The notes below the pieces were generated by a model. That model made no database searches. It was not told where the DNA came from and saw only the letters and a list, made by a program, of their open reading frames with translations. DNA of 64,000 nt. Source: Atherix ibis (taxonomy: Eukaryota > Arthropoda > Insecta > Diptera > Athericidae). This document shows positions 35,401 through 47,400 of the stretch, piece by piece; positions within the stretch are counted from its first letter, which is position 1; every line of letters begins with the position of its first letter. The stretch spans positions 33,549,667-33,613,666 of the forward strand of contig OY282610.1 in NCBI GenBank assembly GCA_958298945.1, written 5' to 3'. The position numbers and the translations under genes were made by a program.

Positions 35401-38400
35401 ATAAAATTTGATTTGATTCAACTTTTTTAAGACTTTTTCGAGTCTACGAGTATCTTCAACTTGAAACGTTCTGTTTTCTTAGAGAGTAAACAAATTTTCT
35501 ATTCCGAAATGGAACAATTTCAGAAATTCCTTCTTTTTTTACGTGTTATTTGTTAGCTATGACGAGAATCTATCTATTTATGATTAATACTGCGAAATTT
35601 GCATTACGTCAGGAGGTTATCAGAACGCTGATAATATGGCAAATAAATAATCAATGTTTAAGTTTGATGGTGATTAGACGAGACGTTCAAAGGATTGCAC
35701 AGTGTTGATATTATTCGTCCAACGCAATGTTGGTTTTTCCCTACCCTCAAGAATTAAACTGTTTATATTATTGATTGATTGGAATTGATAAAAATATATT
35801 AGTAAAAAAAACAACCAATACTAACCAAATTTAGATAATATTCTAAATTGATAAGTATCGATGCAATGCTTTTCACACAATTGTTCTAATCGAAAACATT
35901 GGAATAAATCGTTATTGTTCAATCAAAATAGGTTAAAAGTTCACATCGAAAAGTATTCTGATATGACTGAGCATAATTTATTCTATATTATTTCTAAGTG
36001 ATTTATTATAAATCGTCATATGAAGGCAGAAGAAGAACTTCCGGGAAAATGTCTTAAAAAAAAACTTATTCATTTCCGGAAAAAAGCATGTCTATAACTT
36101 AAAATGAGAAAAATAAAGTTTATTATGGTAATATAATTTTCAATAATAATTATGTAATGTAATAATTTAGAAAATTATATTTATCCTTCAATGAATGCCA
36201 AAATTAAATATATCCTGAAATTTTTTTCAAATTCTTCAATTATAAACTGTTTTTTAAATTTTTTATATTTTTTTTATAATCATATTAATATAAAAAAAAT
36301 CCAAAAACAATCCGATAAATTATTAAATTTTTCAAATATTTTCTATACTATCACATTGATGACGTACGTGATATTTCACGTACGTCATTTTTGACGTACG
36401 CACTTCGCCATAAAATATGGATTTGCTTATGGTCATAATTTTCTCGCTGCCTATAATAAATACAAGTAGTTTATAAGAAAATATTTTATATAAAATTGGA
36501 TAAAAAATTAGTTTTATTTGATTTTTTTTGTTTTTAAAATATCTGCTTTATTGTTGTATTGGGTTGTCCGGAAAGTAATTTCGTTTTTTCATAACCGAGG
36601 ACTTAATTGTATATTTTCACAACCAACTTCATACATAAGCCGCATAATCATATGTATTTTGACAGCTGACATAGCAAGGCGTCTATTGATTCTGCACAAT
36701 AGTTTTTGGTTGATACCCTTTTAAATATGGAAAGTGAAAAACAGCATTTTCAGCATATTTTATTTTTTTACTATAGAAAAGATAAAAGTACTGTTCAAGC
36801 AAGAAAAAAATGGAGAAGATGTGTTAAGTGAGCGCCAGTGCCAAAACTGGTTTCCAAAATTTCGATCCGGTAATTTTGATCTCGAAGATGCACCCCACGT
36901 TCTGTAAGGCCAGATGAAGCTGATGAAGACACAATAAAGGCAATAATTGATGACAACTGGCTAATAACAACTCGTGATATCGTTGAGAGATTAAATTTAT
37001 CGAATTCGACCGTTCATGATCATTTGAAACGCCTAGCTTTTATCTCAAAGCTCGACATATGGGTTCCTCATCTTCTTACGGAAAAAAATTTGTGCCGTCG
37101 TATTGAGGTTTGTGATTTGCTTCTCAAATGCCAAGAAAATGATCCATTTTTGAAACGTATCATCACTGAAGACGAGAAATGGGTTGTCTACAATAATGTT
37201 AAGCGCAAAAGATCCTGGAGTAGAAAAGATGAATCGGTTCAAAGCACTTCGAAAGCCAATATTCATTAAAAAAAGGTTATTCTATCTGTTTGGTAGGATT
37301 TCAAAAGAATCGTTTATCAATTCTGAAGTGTACTGTCATCAGTTGGACGAATTGATTGATTCACTTAAAGAAAAAAGGCCAGAATTTGTCAATAGGAAAG
37401 GTATAGTGTTCCAACGGGCTAATGCGAAACCATATACAATTTTGACCACTCGGCAAAAGCTTCTAGAGCTTGGATGGGATATACTGCCACACCCTCCATA
37501 CTCTCCAGACCTAGCACCTTCCGATTATCATTTGTTCCGGTCTCTACAAAAATTTTTAGACGGTAAAACATTTAATTCAAATGTGGAAGTCAGAAATCAC
37601 TTGGATCAGTTTTTGCCAGCAAAGAACAAAAATTTTATGAGTCTGGAATCATGCTAATGCCAGAAAGATAGCAAATGGTATTTTGGATCAAAATGGACAA
37701 TATTCAATTGAATAAAAAAAACGAAATTACTTTCCAAACAACCCAATATTTTTATTTAACAATTTTATTATTGAAAATCGCTCAGCAATTTTGCTTTGTA
37801 CAATTTTTTGTTAACTTTATATTATTTCATTAGTTATTCATTGCAATCAGCTAACCAAATATCAGAAGTACAATCACCGCCAGGATAGCGCATTTCATGT
37901 GGTAAAGTTGGACCATAGGGCTCATTTCCGAAATCCACTAAAAAGTTTTTATTCAGCTCCATTCCACCATTGAAATTACAGTATATTTGAATTATTGTCC
38001 CACCGGCACTAACCATTTTTGGATAGAACTAGAAACCAAAATATCCCTTAAATTTCAACAAAAAAAAACCACACGTATTAATATATGTTAGTACCTGTTT
38101 ATCCCAAGGAGAATATAATGACGATGACACATAAAGGCGTTTTCCATCTAGTGATAATTGTAACATTTGGGGACCATCTTCAAGCCGTCGTCCTTTAATA
38201 GTGCAAGGTTCAGGTTGAGACTACAGAGAAATTTACATATCATGCTAATGCCAGAAAGATAGCAAAGGGTATTTGATCGGACTGAAAAATATTTAATTGA
38301 ATAAAATATTAATTCACTATAAGAAAATTGTCTTTCATTTTTATAAAATAAAAACGAAATTACTTTCCGGACAACCCAATAAGTAAATGTGAAAATATTT

Positions 38401-41400
38401 CGAGTAGAATGCATATTTTCTAATCATTAAAAAAATTAATTATTACACTCATAAAAAGTTCATTACTCTCTTTTGGTCGTTAAATTATTAGATAATATAC
38501 TATATTTTATCGGGTCTCTAATAATTTAACGATCAAAAGAGAGTAATGAACTTTTTATGAGTGTAATAATTAATTTTTCTAATCATTAAAAAAATTTATT
38601 AGATAATATAAAAAAAACATACTATATACATTACTTTTACATAGTATAAAAATAAGACAAATGGAAATTTTTATAATAAATTTAAATATTTTCAACAAAA
38701 AAAACTATTAATTTTTCAAAAATACTATAAACTTTTTGGTTTAAGATATTACTTTGAAGAATTTGTATCTTTTTGTTTTTTTGAAAAATGAAAAATGAAG
38801 TGTTTTTTTTTAAATAATTTTTTTGTTGTTGAATTGATTTATTTCGAAAAATTCATTAAATTGATTAAAATACAATAGTTTAAAACTAAATAGAGCAAAA
38901 ATATTGATAAACTTTTGACCTTTAAATAGTTAAAATATTAACAAAGATAATATTTTTCTTGAAAGTTAAAAGCTTTAAAATATTAACAAAGATAATATTG
39001 TTAAAGCAAATAAAACGTTTACTTTCTTATATAAAATAAATTAAATAAATAAATAAATGCATAGGAAAAAAGGAGTTTTGCATTTTTGTTGTGTTTTTTT
39101 GTTGTTGCAAAGGTTTCTACAAATAAATTTCTAGAGATTATTTGATCTATCAAAATCAGTATCGATAATTAATAACGGCTGATTTTTGAAGTGTTTGGTT
39201 TTTAAATTGTCAAAAAAACACACAGAAAATTGGTAAAACTGTATGAAATTTTTATTTGAATTGATAAAACAATATTTGCCATGTACTTTTTAAAGATTAT
39301 TTCATATGTGAGTGATCCGTGCGATAGGTCCAATTTTGAACCATTTTTTGAGCATCTCCGATGGTATCTTGCTAATAACACGTGTAATATTGTCTTCCAT
39401 GGCTGCAAGGGACGCTGGTTTATCGCCATTGATGAGTGACTTCACGTAGCCTCATAAAAAATAGTCTAGAGGCGTCAAATCGCATGATCTAGGCGGCCAG
39501 CACACCGGTCGGAAATGTGAGATAAATTTCTCTCTCAATATGTCTATTGTTTCACGTGCTGTGTGGCATATAGTGCCATTTTATTGAAGCCACATATCGA
39601 CCAGATGCAGTTCTTGCATTTTGAGAAAAAAAAAAGTTTGAAATCATCGAGTGATTGCGACGCCATTGGCGGTAACATTGCGGTCAGTGTCATCTTTAAA
39701 AAAAATACGGACCGCTGACCAAACAATGAATTTTTCTGGATGCAATGGCAGTTCTTGTTTTGCCTGTGGTTGTTCATCAGACCAAATGCGATAATTTTGC
39801 TTATTCACATACCCATTCAATCAGAAATGAGCTTCGTCGGTGAACGCAATTTTTTCGTTAAAGAACGGATTTTCCTTAAGTTATTCCAAGGCCCACGCTC
39901 ACCAAAAATTCGAGGCTATGGAAGGTCGTTTGGCTTCTGTTCTTGCACGAGCTGTATTTGATATGCTTTCAGACTAAGATCCTTGCGTAAAATCTTCCAC
40001 ATAGTCGAGTTACACAATCCCAATTGTTGTGGATGGCGATGGATGGACAATTCGCGGTCTTCACCAACACTGGACGCTACGGCAGCAATATTTTCCTTTG
40101 TACGCACGCTACGCAGACGGGTGGTTGGTTTGATGTTAAATAGCGTAAAATTATTCACATACCCATTCAATCAGAAATGAGCTTCGTCGGTGAACGCAAT
40201 TTTTTCGTTACGAAACGGATATTCCTTAAGTTATTCCAAGGCCCACGCTCACTAAAAATTCGAGGCTATGGAAGGTCGTTTGGCTTCTGTTCTTGCACGA
40301 CCTGTATTTGATATGCTTTCAGACTAAGATCCTTGTGTAAATTCTTCCACATAGTCGAGTTACATAATCCCAATTGTTGTGGATGGCGATGGATGGACAA
40401 TTCGCGGTCTTCACCAACACTGGACGCTACGGCAGCAATATTTTCCTCTGTACGCCCTTTACGCACACGGGTTGGTTGTTTGATGTCAAATAGCGTAAAA
40501 TTGCAGCGAAATTTTGTCACTATGGCTTGAATTGCTTGCTCAGGAGAGCGATAATGACGACCGTAAAATGGTCGAAATGCACGAAACACATTTTTTACAG
40601 AGCACGAATTTCGATAATAAGAATTTAATAATCTGTAAGCGTTGTTTGGCTGTAATGATGCTCACTGAGCACTTTTCACTTTGATACACGTCAAGTGATC
40701 TGTCAAAAATAGAAACACGAATAACGAAACCAGTAAAAAAATACCCGATAAAATATAGTTTTTATGTTCTTTTGATTACTTATGATGCGGTTTTTCGTCG
40801 TTAAAACATTCAGGCATTAAAATTAACAAAAAGAATAATTAACTATATTGATTATTTCTTGCTATTAAAATAATGCATCTAAAAACAATTTTTAGGTGAT
40901 CATATTGGATAAGTACCAACAAAAAAAAATGAAAAATATTTTAACACTGAAATTAATATATGATTTTTAAAATAATTTTAAATATAAAAATAGGTTAAGG
41001 TATTGCGATATTTACAAATATATTTATTAAAAAAGAAAGAAAAAATATATAAAAGTCTTTTTATTATAGTTTGGAAAGTTAATTTTTTTTGCAGGAAGAT
41101 ATAAAGGATTATCCATTTTGGGGTTCGTCTCATTTGACAGTATATGTGTAGTCGTCTCATTTGACAGTTGTTAAATATTTTTATCATCGAAAGAAAAATT
41201 TGTTTAGATTAACGTTTGCCATTTAATATCTATTAAAAATGATAAAAACCCTATGACAAAGTTGATTCTGCCATAACCACGTTTTCGGTCTTTCAGAACA
41301 AAACTTTCTTCGGTGATGAAACTTATTTCTCGTTCGTTGGATACGTCAATAAGAAAAATTGTCATATATAGGGCTCCGAAAAGCCACAAGTAGGTATGAA

Positions 41401-44400
41401 CAGTCCGCGAAAAGTGACTGTCTAATATGCATTTTGGTATTTCTTTGAAAATGATGCATGATGGACCGTTTCCGTCCCTTCTGAACGCTATATGGCTATA
41501 ACTGATTTTTTTTTACCATGAACTTATTAAAAATTTTAATCTGAACCATATGTGGTATAAACAAGATGGCGCCACAAACCATAGAACAATTATACGTGAT
41601 TTCAAGACAGCATTGGACATTTTCTTGTGAGTCTACACAAAAGATCATGATGTCACAGATAATGCTCAAAGTTTGGAGTATTTAAAAATTAACATCCATC
41701 AAGCAATAACCGCATTAAACCCTAAAATGTACGAAAAAGTCATTAAAAATTACTACAAAAAGACATCATAAATTACTACAAAAAGATTTAGTTATGCAAT
41801 AATATCAAGACCCATATACTAATATAATGGCAAGGTCCAAGGAATATAATAGAGATAATTATTTTAATCAAAATTTAATTTTTGGTATTTTTTTTCAAAC
41901 TGTATTTATTGAAGCGCAAATTGGATAATTGGATATTTTAACTATAGAGAAATTATTATCTATAAAGAAATTTTTTATCGATATTTTAGGACCATATTGC
42001 AAATGTTTAGTTATGTCAGAGTCCAGACTTTCCGATTTACATTGAACAGATAACTGAGATCCAATAAATGAACTAAATTTTGGTAGTGCCATATTAAAAA
42101 GAAATTATGTGAAAAGCGAATGTTTGCCATTTTAAAAATTCTTATTATGGATGTCGGGTGACTCTGGGATTATCTGATAGTCCAGCATAGAATAATTTTC
42201 ATCAAGTTAATTAATTTTATTTGACATTGTGTAGTGATAAAAACGACAACGATTTTATGTTCTGATTTTTTAATAACGTTTGCAACAAAATACAATTAAA
42301 TAAAATTTCAGGTTCTAAAGTCCTTAATAAAAAATAATTCCAATATTTGATTTATTTTTTCTTCAATTTTTTTTTCACTTCACTAGTAAAATACGAAATT
42401 ACTTAATAAGGTTAGCTGAAAAATAGTTAGCTATAAGGGACTATCTTCTCCTTATTCGATTTAGATTATATTGTAGCTTTCCTGAATAAAAATAATTTCT
42501 ACTGAGAATTTTTCCTAAACAAAAAGAAAAAGAAAAACTACTGCAAACGAATTAAAGTAAGCTCTAACATTGAATTTCATTAAATTTTAAGTAAGCTCTA
42601 ACTTTGAATTTCAGCCAACGTATAATATTTGAAGTCAAAATAACTTATGCTGGAGGGTATCTAATATTTAAGTACTATATTTTCCAATGATGCTAAAAAA
42701 AGCATTAATCAAAATCTTCATTAAAAAATACTTTTACCTAGACGCATATGAAAGTTTCACATAAATTTTCATCTAATAAAAAAGTATTCCCTACCATAAC
42801 CATAAATACCATTTTTAATAAATAATATGGAAAAATTGCATAGAAAATAAACTAATTTTATAGAAATTAAATGGTTCTGCTTAGAAAGGACTCTAAACTG
42901 TACAGTGTCCTTGTAATCTTTTAAATTAAAAATAAAAACTTTAATAAAGAAAGTAAAATTTTAATAAATATTAATTGTGAGATTGGGTAATTTCAATTGG
43001 CTGCCAATATTGTCCGATTTGATGCGGTTGGACTTATTCCTTTAGGGGCTTTTTAAAGGATCGTATTTACCTAAGCAATCATCAAAGTTCAGAGCATTTA
43101 AAACTTAAAATCCGTCAAATATTTGCTAAATTATAGATCCACAATGTGCGAAAAAGTCATGGAAAATTACATCAAAAGAATCGATTTTTGTACAACGTCT
43201 CGTCGACTCAAAATAAAGTTTTTATCAAAATCTAAATTTTAATTATATTTTATTTAATTTTACTTTTTGAAAGCACAAATTTGATCATTGTGTATTTTTT
43301 GTTTTATTGCATTCACATATTATTAAATAATTAATCTTGTTTTCATATCTTATTAAAAATAAAAATTCCTAAAGGTAATTTAATCAATCGTGGATTCTTT
43401 GAAGAATAGCAAACAGAAATATTAGATATTGAGAATTTTTTATTATGCTTTTTTAGATGCAGTAATTTTTTTTATACATAAATGCGTAAATTTGGTGGTG
43501 GAATGTTTTATTATTTTTTTTTTTTGTGAATTGTTTTTGACCCAAAAACTACCATAACAAAATTCCAGATAACTTCAGACATAATCAAAATGAAAATAAT
43601 CTCTTACCGCAAATTTGATATTTTAGTAGATTAATATGAAAATAAAAAAATAATAAAGACAAAATAAATAAATTTAATTAAATATATAAAAAAAACACAC
43701 AATCATTAGAATTTGGATTCTTTTTTAGCACAAAAATGCTATCATTTCTTATACTTACGAGAATATATTAAACGGCATTGAAATTGTGAATATTTTGAAT
43801 TTTTTTCTAGTGTCGTAGTCGAGGGGGACTCATTTACTCTTAAAATGAAATAAAGAGAAAAGGAAAATAATCGAACTCTGCCGCTCGATTATATTCTTAT
43901 GTATGCATGTACTCGTATATGATTGTGTGATTATTTCAAGCATTTAATTAAATATGAAATTTTATCATAGACCGCACGTTCGATTATTTGATAATAAAGT
44001 ACAGAGTAAAATTGTGTAGGAGTCTTCCTTGTTAGGGCGTCAGTTCGAATTACGTCCGTGTGGGCTGCATAAAATGTAACGCAACCATTTGACGTCAGCA
44101 GGTTCCAGTTTTGGGTTGAATGCGCCGTCGTCGGGCTGGGGACGATTGCTCGCAACCACCACCCATCGACCTTGATACGACTATCTGCTCTGCTTCTAAC
44201 ATTCGCCGACTTCTTATTGAATGTTACCATTGTCCATTGTAGCCCTGGAGACTGTTTCGTGTATTGATTTCTTTTGACAAAGTCTTCCCAAAGGGTGGCT
44301 TTGCCTTCCCACATACTCGCATTGACGTACGAATTTCGTATTCATATTTTTTATAAACTATAAAATTCATCAATGATTTGCGTATGTTATACGTCAAACT

Positions 44401-47400
44401 GGTGAAGTTTATTTTTATAATATTTTAACATAGAATCAGGCACTTACATTTTAAAACAATTACACCCTAATTCTTATTTATGGGGTTATATTATAATTTT
44501 CTATTATTATTGTAATTATGATTGTTTTCTGGTTGAAATGCAATTATTAAAGGGTAAACATTTAACCCTAGATGGTGAAATGGTGTGGTAGAAATGTAAT
44601 GAGACTGATTTTCTATTTTATTTTTATACATCAAAAGGGTTTTTTTTCCATTTTTCGTAGCAGTCCTGGAAGGTTTCAACTGGATTCATCTTCAGCTCAT
44701 CGGTAACACCGCTTTGGATAATGTCGACAGTATCAAGACGACCTCTTTTGAAGTGTTCTCTTGATCTTAGGGAATAAAAAAATACCCTGCGGACTAAGAT
44801 CAGGTCAAAATAGGACTGACCTAACAAGAGCTCATATTTTTCATGAGTTTTTCTATTATTATTGTAATTATGATTGTTTTCTGGTTGAAATGCAATTATT
44901 AAAGGGTAAACATTTAACCCTAGATGGTGAAATGGTGTGGTAGAAATGTAATGAGACTGATTTTCTATTTTATTTTTATACATCAAAAGGTTTTTTTTCC
45001 ATTTTTCGTAGCAGTCCTGGAAGGTTTCAACTGGATTCATCTTCAACTCATCGGTAACACAGCTTTGGATAATGTCGACAGTATCAAGACGACCTCCTTT
45101 GAAGTGTTCTCTTGATCTTGGGGAATAAAAAAATAACCCTGCGGACTAAGATCAGGTCAAAATAGGACTGACCTAACAAGAGCTCATATTTTTCATGAGT
45201 TTTTGATGTTAAAAGCTCTCCTTACTGTACCGGAGTATTTCTTGATATACTAGGTGTATAAGCTTACATCTGCTGTTTTTTAGTCAAAAAAACCCATGTT
45301 TTTTTTTCATAGAAAGCAAAAACAAATTTATTCAAAGTACTTACCCTCGCTAGTTGCACATTTTCCCCATATCTCGGGCAATTTGTGGATACCACGCCAA
45401 AAAAATTCCTTCTCTTTCGAGGCAAACCACTCATCAAACCATTTTCGGACGTCTTCGTAACAATCGAAGTGCTGCTCAGCGAGCGCGTGTCCCTTCGACG
45501 AAAACGGGTGGTAGTCGGAAGAGGCCAGGTCTCGTGAATAAGCGGGGTGGGGTAGCACCTCCCAGTTGAGTGTCTCTAAGTAGTTTCGGACCATTTTTGA
45601 CGTGTGCGATGGTGCGTCGTCATGGAGGAAAATCAACTTGTCATGTCTTTGTTGATAATGCGTCCTTTTTCCACGCAGAGCACGGTGCAATTTGATTAGT
45701 TGTTGGTGGTAGCGGTGGGCATTGACAGTTTCACCAGGTTTTAACATCTCATAGTATCCCACCAAACGCACAGCATCGTCTTCCGTCCGAAGCGATTTGG
45801 TCTTAGGGAAGATGTTGATGGTTGGCCGGGATCAACCCACGATTTCTTGCGTTTAGGATTCTCGAAATATATCCATTTTTCATCGCCTGTCACAATCCGA
45901 TGCAGAAACGACTTTCTTTTTTGTCTGGCACCCATTTTCCGATATTTTCAATCTTCCCCATAGCACGCAGACGCATGGAAATGGCTGGTTGAGTAACAAC
46001 CAATTGCTCCGCGAGCATTTTTTGCGATTCGGTATCGACTTCGTCCAAAAGAGTCTGCAATTTATGATCCTCAATCTTCCTAGGCCGATTTTCACGCCTC
46101 TTGTCCCACAAGTCAAAATTGTCGTCTTTGAACCGACGAAACCAATCTCGGCACGTAGTTTCCGATAAAGCACTGTCACCATAGGCAGCCGATTTATTCA
46201 AATTGAAGCAGAAAAGCAGAGTTTCCGCATATGCTCTTTTTCTGGCACAAAACTAGACACGATTAGCAAAGGAAAAATGTATGTTGTTGTACGAAATTTC
46301 TGACAATGTGCACTGATTAATGTTGGCAGATGTCAAACTCATAGTCACGTCATCTATGACCAAACAATGGATTTAAGCTTATACACCTGGTAAGTCAAGC
46401 TTCTGATAGAGTTTGGCACCCGAGCTTACTCTGGAAACTCAAGAGGACTCTTCTTTCTACGTATTTCCTAGTTCTAAAATCATTCCTTTCCAACCGACAC
46501 TTCTTAGTAGAAGTGTGGCTGGTGTTCCACAGGGTAGTTAACTTGGACTCATCCTCTACAAAATTTATACAGTCGATATTCAAATCTGTCGCAATATGTG
46601 TAACTTCTTCCCATTATTCTTTTTGCATTATTCTTTATATACGCCGACGAAACTGCCTGCTTTTCATCTAGCATAAATCCCCAATATGCTTCGGAAATTC
46701 TCAAATCCCAAATATAAACCCTACAGAACTTGTTCACTAGATGTAGAATAAAAATTAATAAATGTAAATTTACCCACGTAACTTTTACTCTCCGCCATGA
46801 ACCATGTCCTCCTATATACCTTAATGGCACTGCCATACCACAACACACCGATGTTCGGTACCTAGGACTGAACTTAGACAAACGTTTGGCATGGAACCCG
46901 CATACAAGACTTACCAGATAAAAACTTTAAAGACGATACCTACAACTACTTTGACTTCTAGACAAAAGTTCTAACCTAACAGTAGACAGCAAATTACTTT
47001 TATACAATGCTCTGCTGAAACCCACATGGACTGACGGACTAGATCTCTGGAACTCCTTTAAGTCTTCCAATTCTCGTCGAATCCAATTCCTGCAATAAAA
47101 CACATTCCCTACAATTTTCGACGCTTTTACGTTCGCAATACTGTTATTCATCGTGTGTCTCCATTACCGTATCTCTAATCATACTAATCCTCTAATTCAA
47201 GAACTATCCTCCACTTCCTTTCCTAAAAACATCTATCGTGAAGCCTTAAACGTCACTGACTTAGATCATGAGAATAGGAGGGGGAAGAGGGCAGGGGTGG
47301 CTTTTTAACAAAAGAAATCTCTTTTCAGACAAAAACTCGTTAATGAAGATGACCATGTGACGGGGCCAAGTGTCTGAAATGCCCGATCTGATATAAAGAA

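Larger units (their letters stand above)
36559..38379. mobile_element. Composite mariner carrying a SELENBP1 gene fragment
   Basis: The outer ends match for 30 bp as inverted repeats: TTGGGTTGTCCGGAAAGT... from 36559, and its complement ending at 38379. Both are flanked by TA (36557-36558 and 38380-38381). Inside are a mariner transposase pseudogene (36559-37746, with its own right end differing at two bases), the last two exons of a selenium-binding protein gene in antisense (37834-38220), and about 140 bp of a second mariner 3' end (from about 38242). The two 3' ends share CATGCTAATGCCAGAAAGAT. Simplest reading: two neighbouring mariners at the donor locus moved together using the outermost ends. 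Confidence 0.7.

Noticed and set aside
37024..37657. Two overlapping plus-strand ORFs as genes
   Set aside because: They are frameshifted pieces of one mariner transposase within the composite element.
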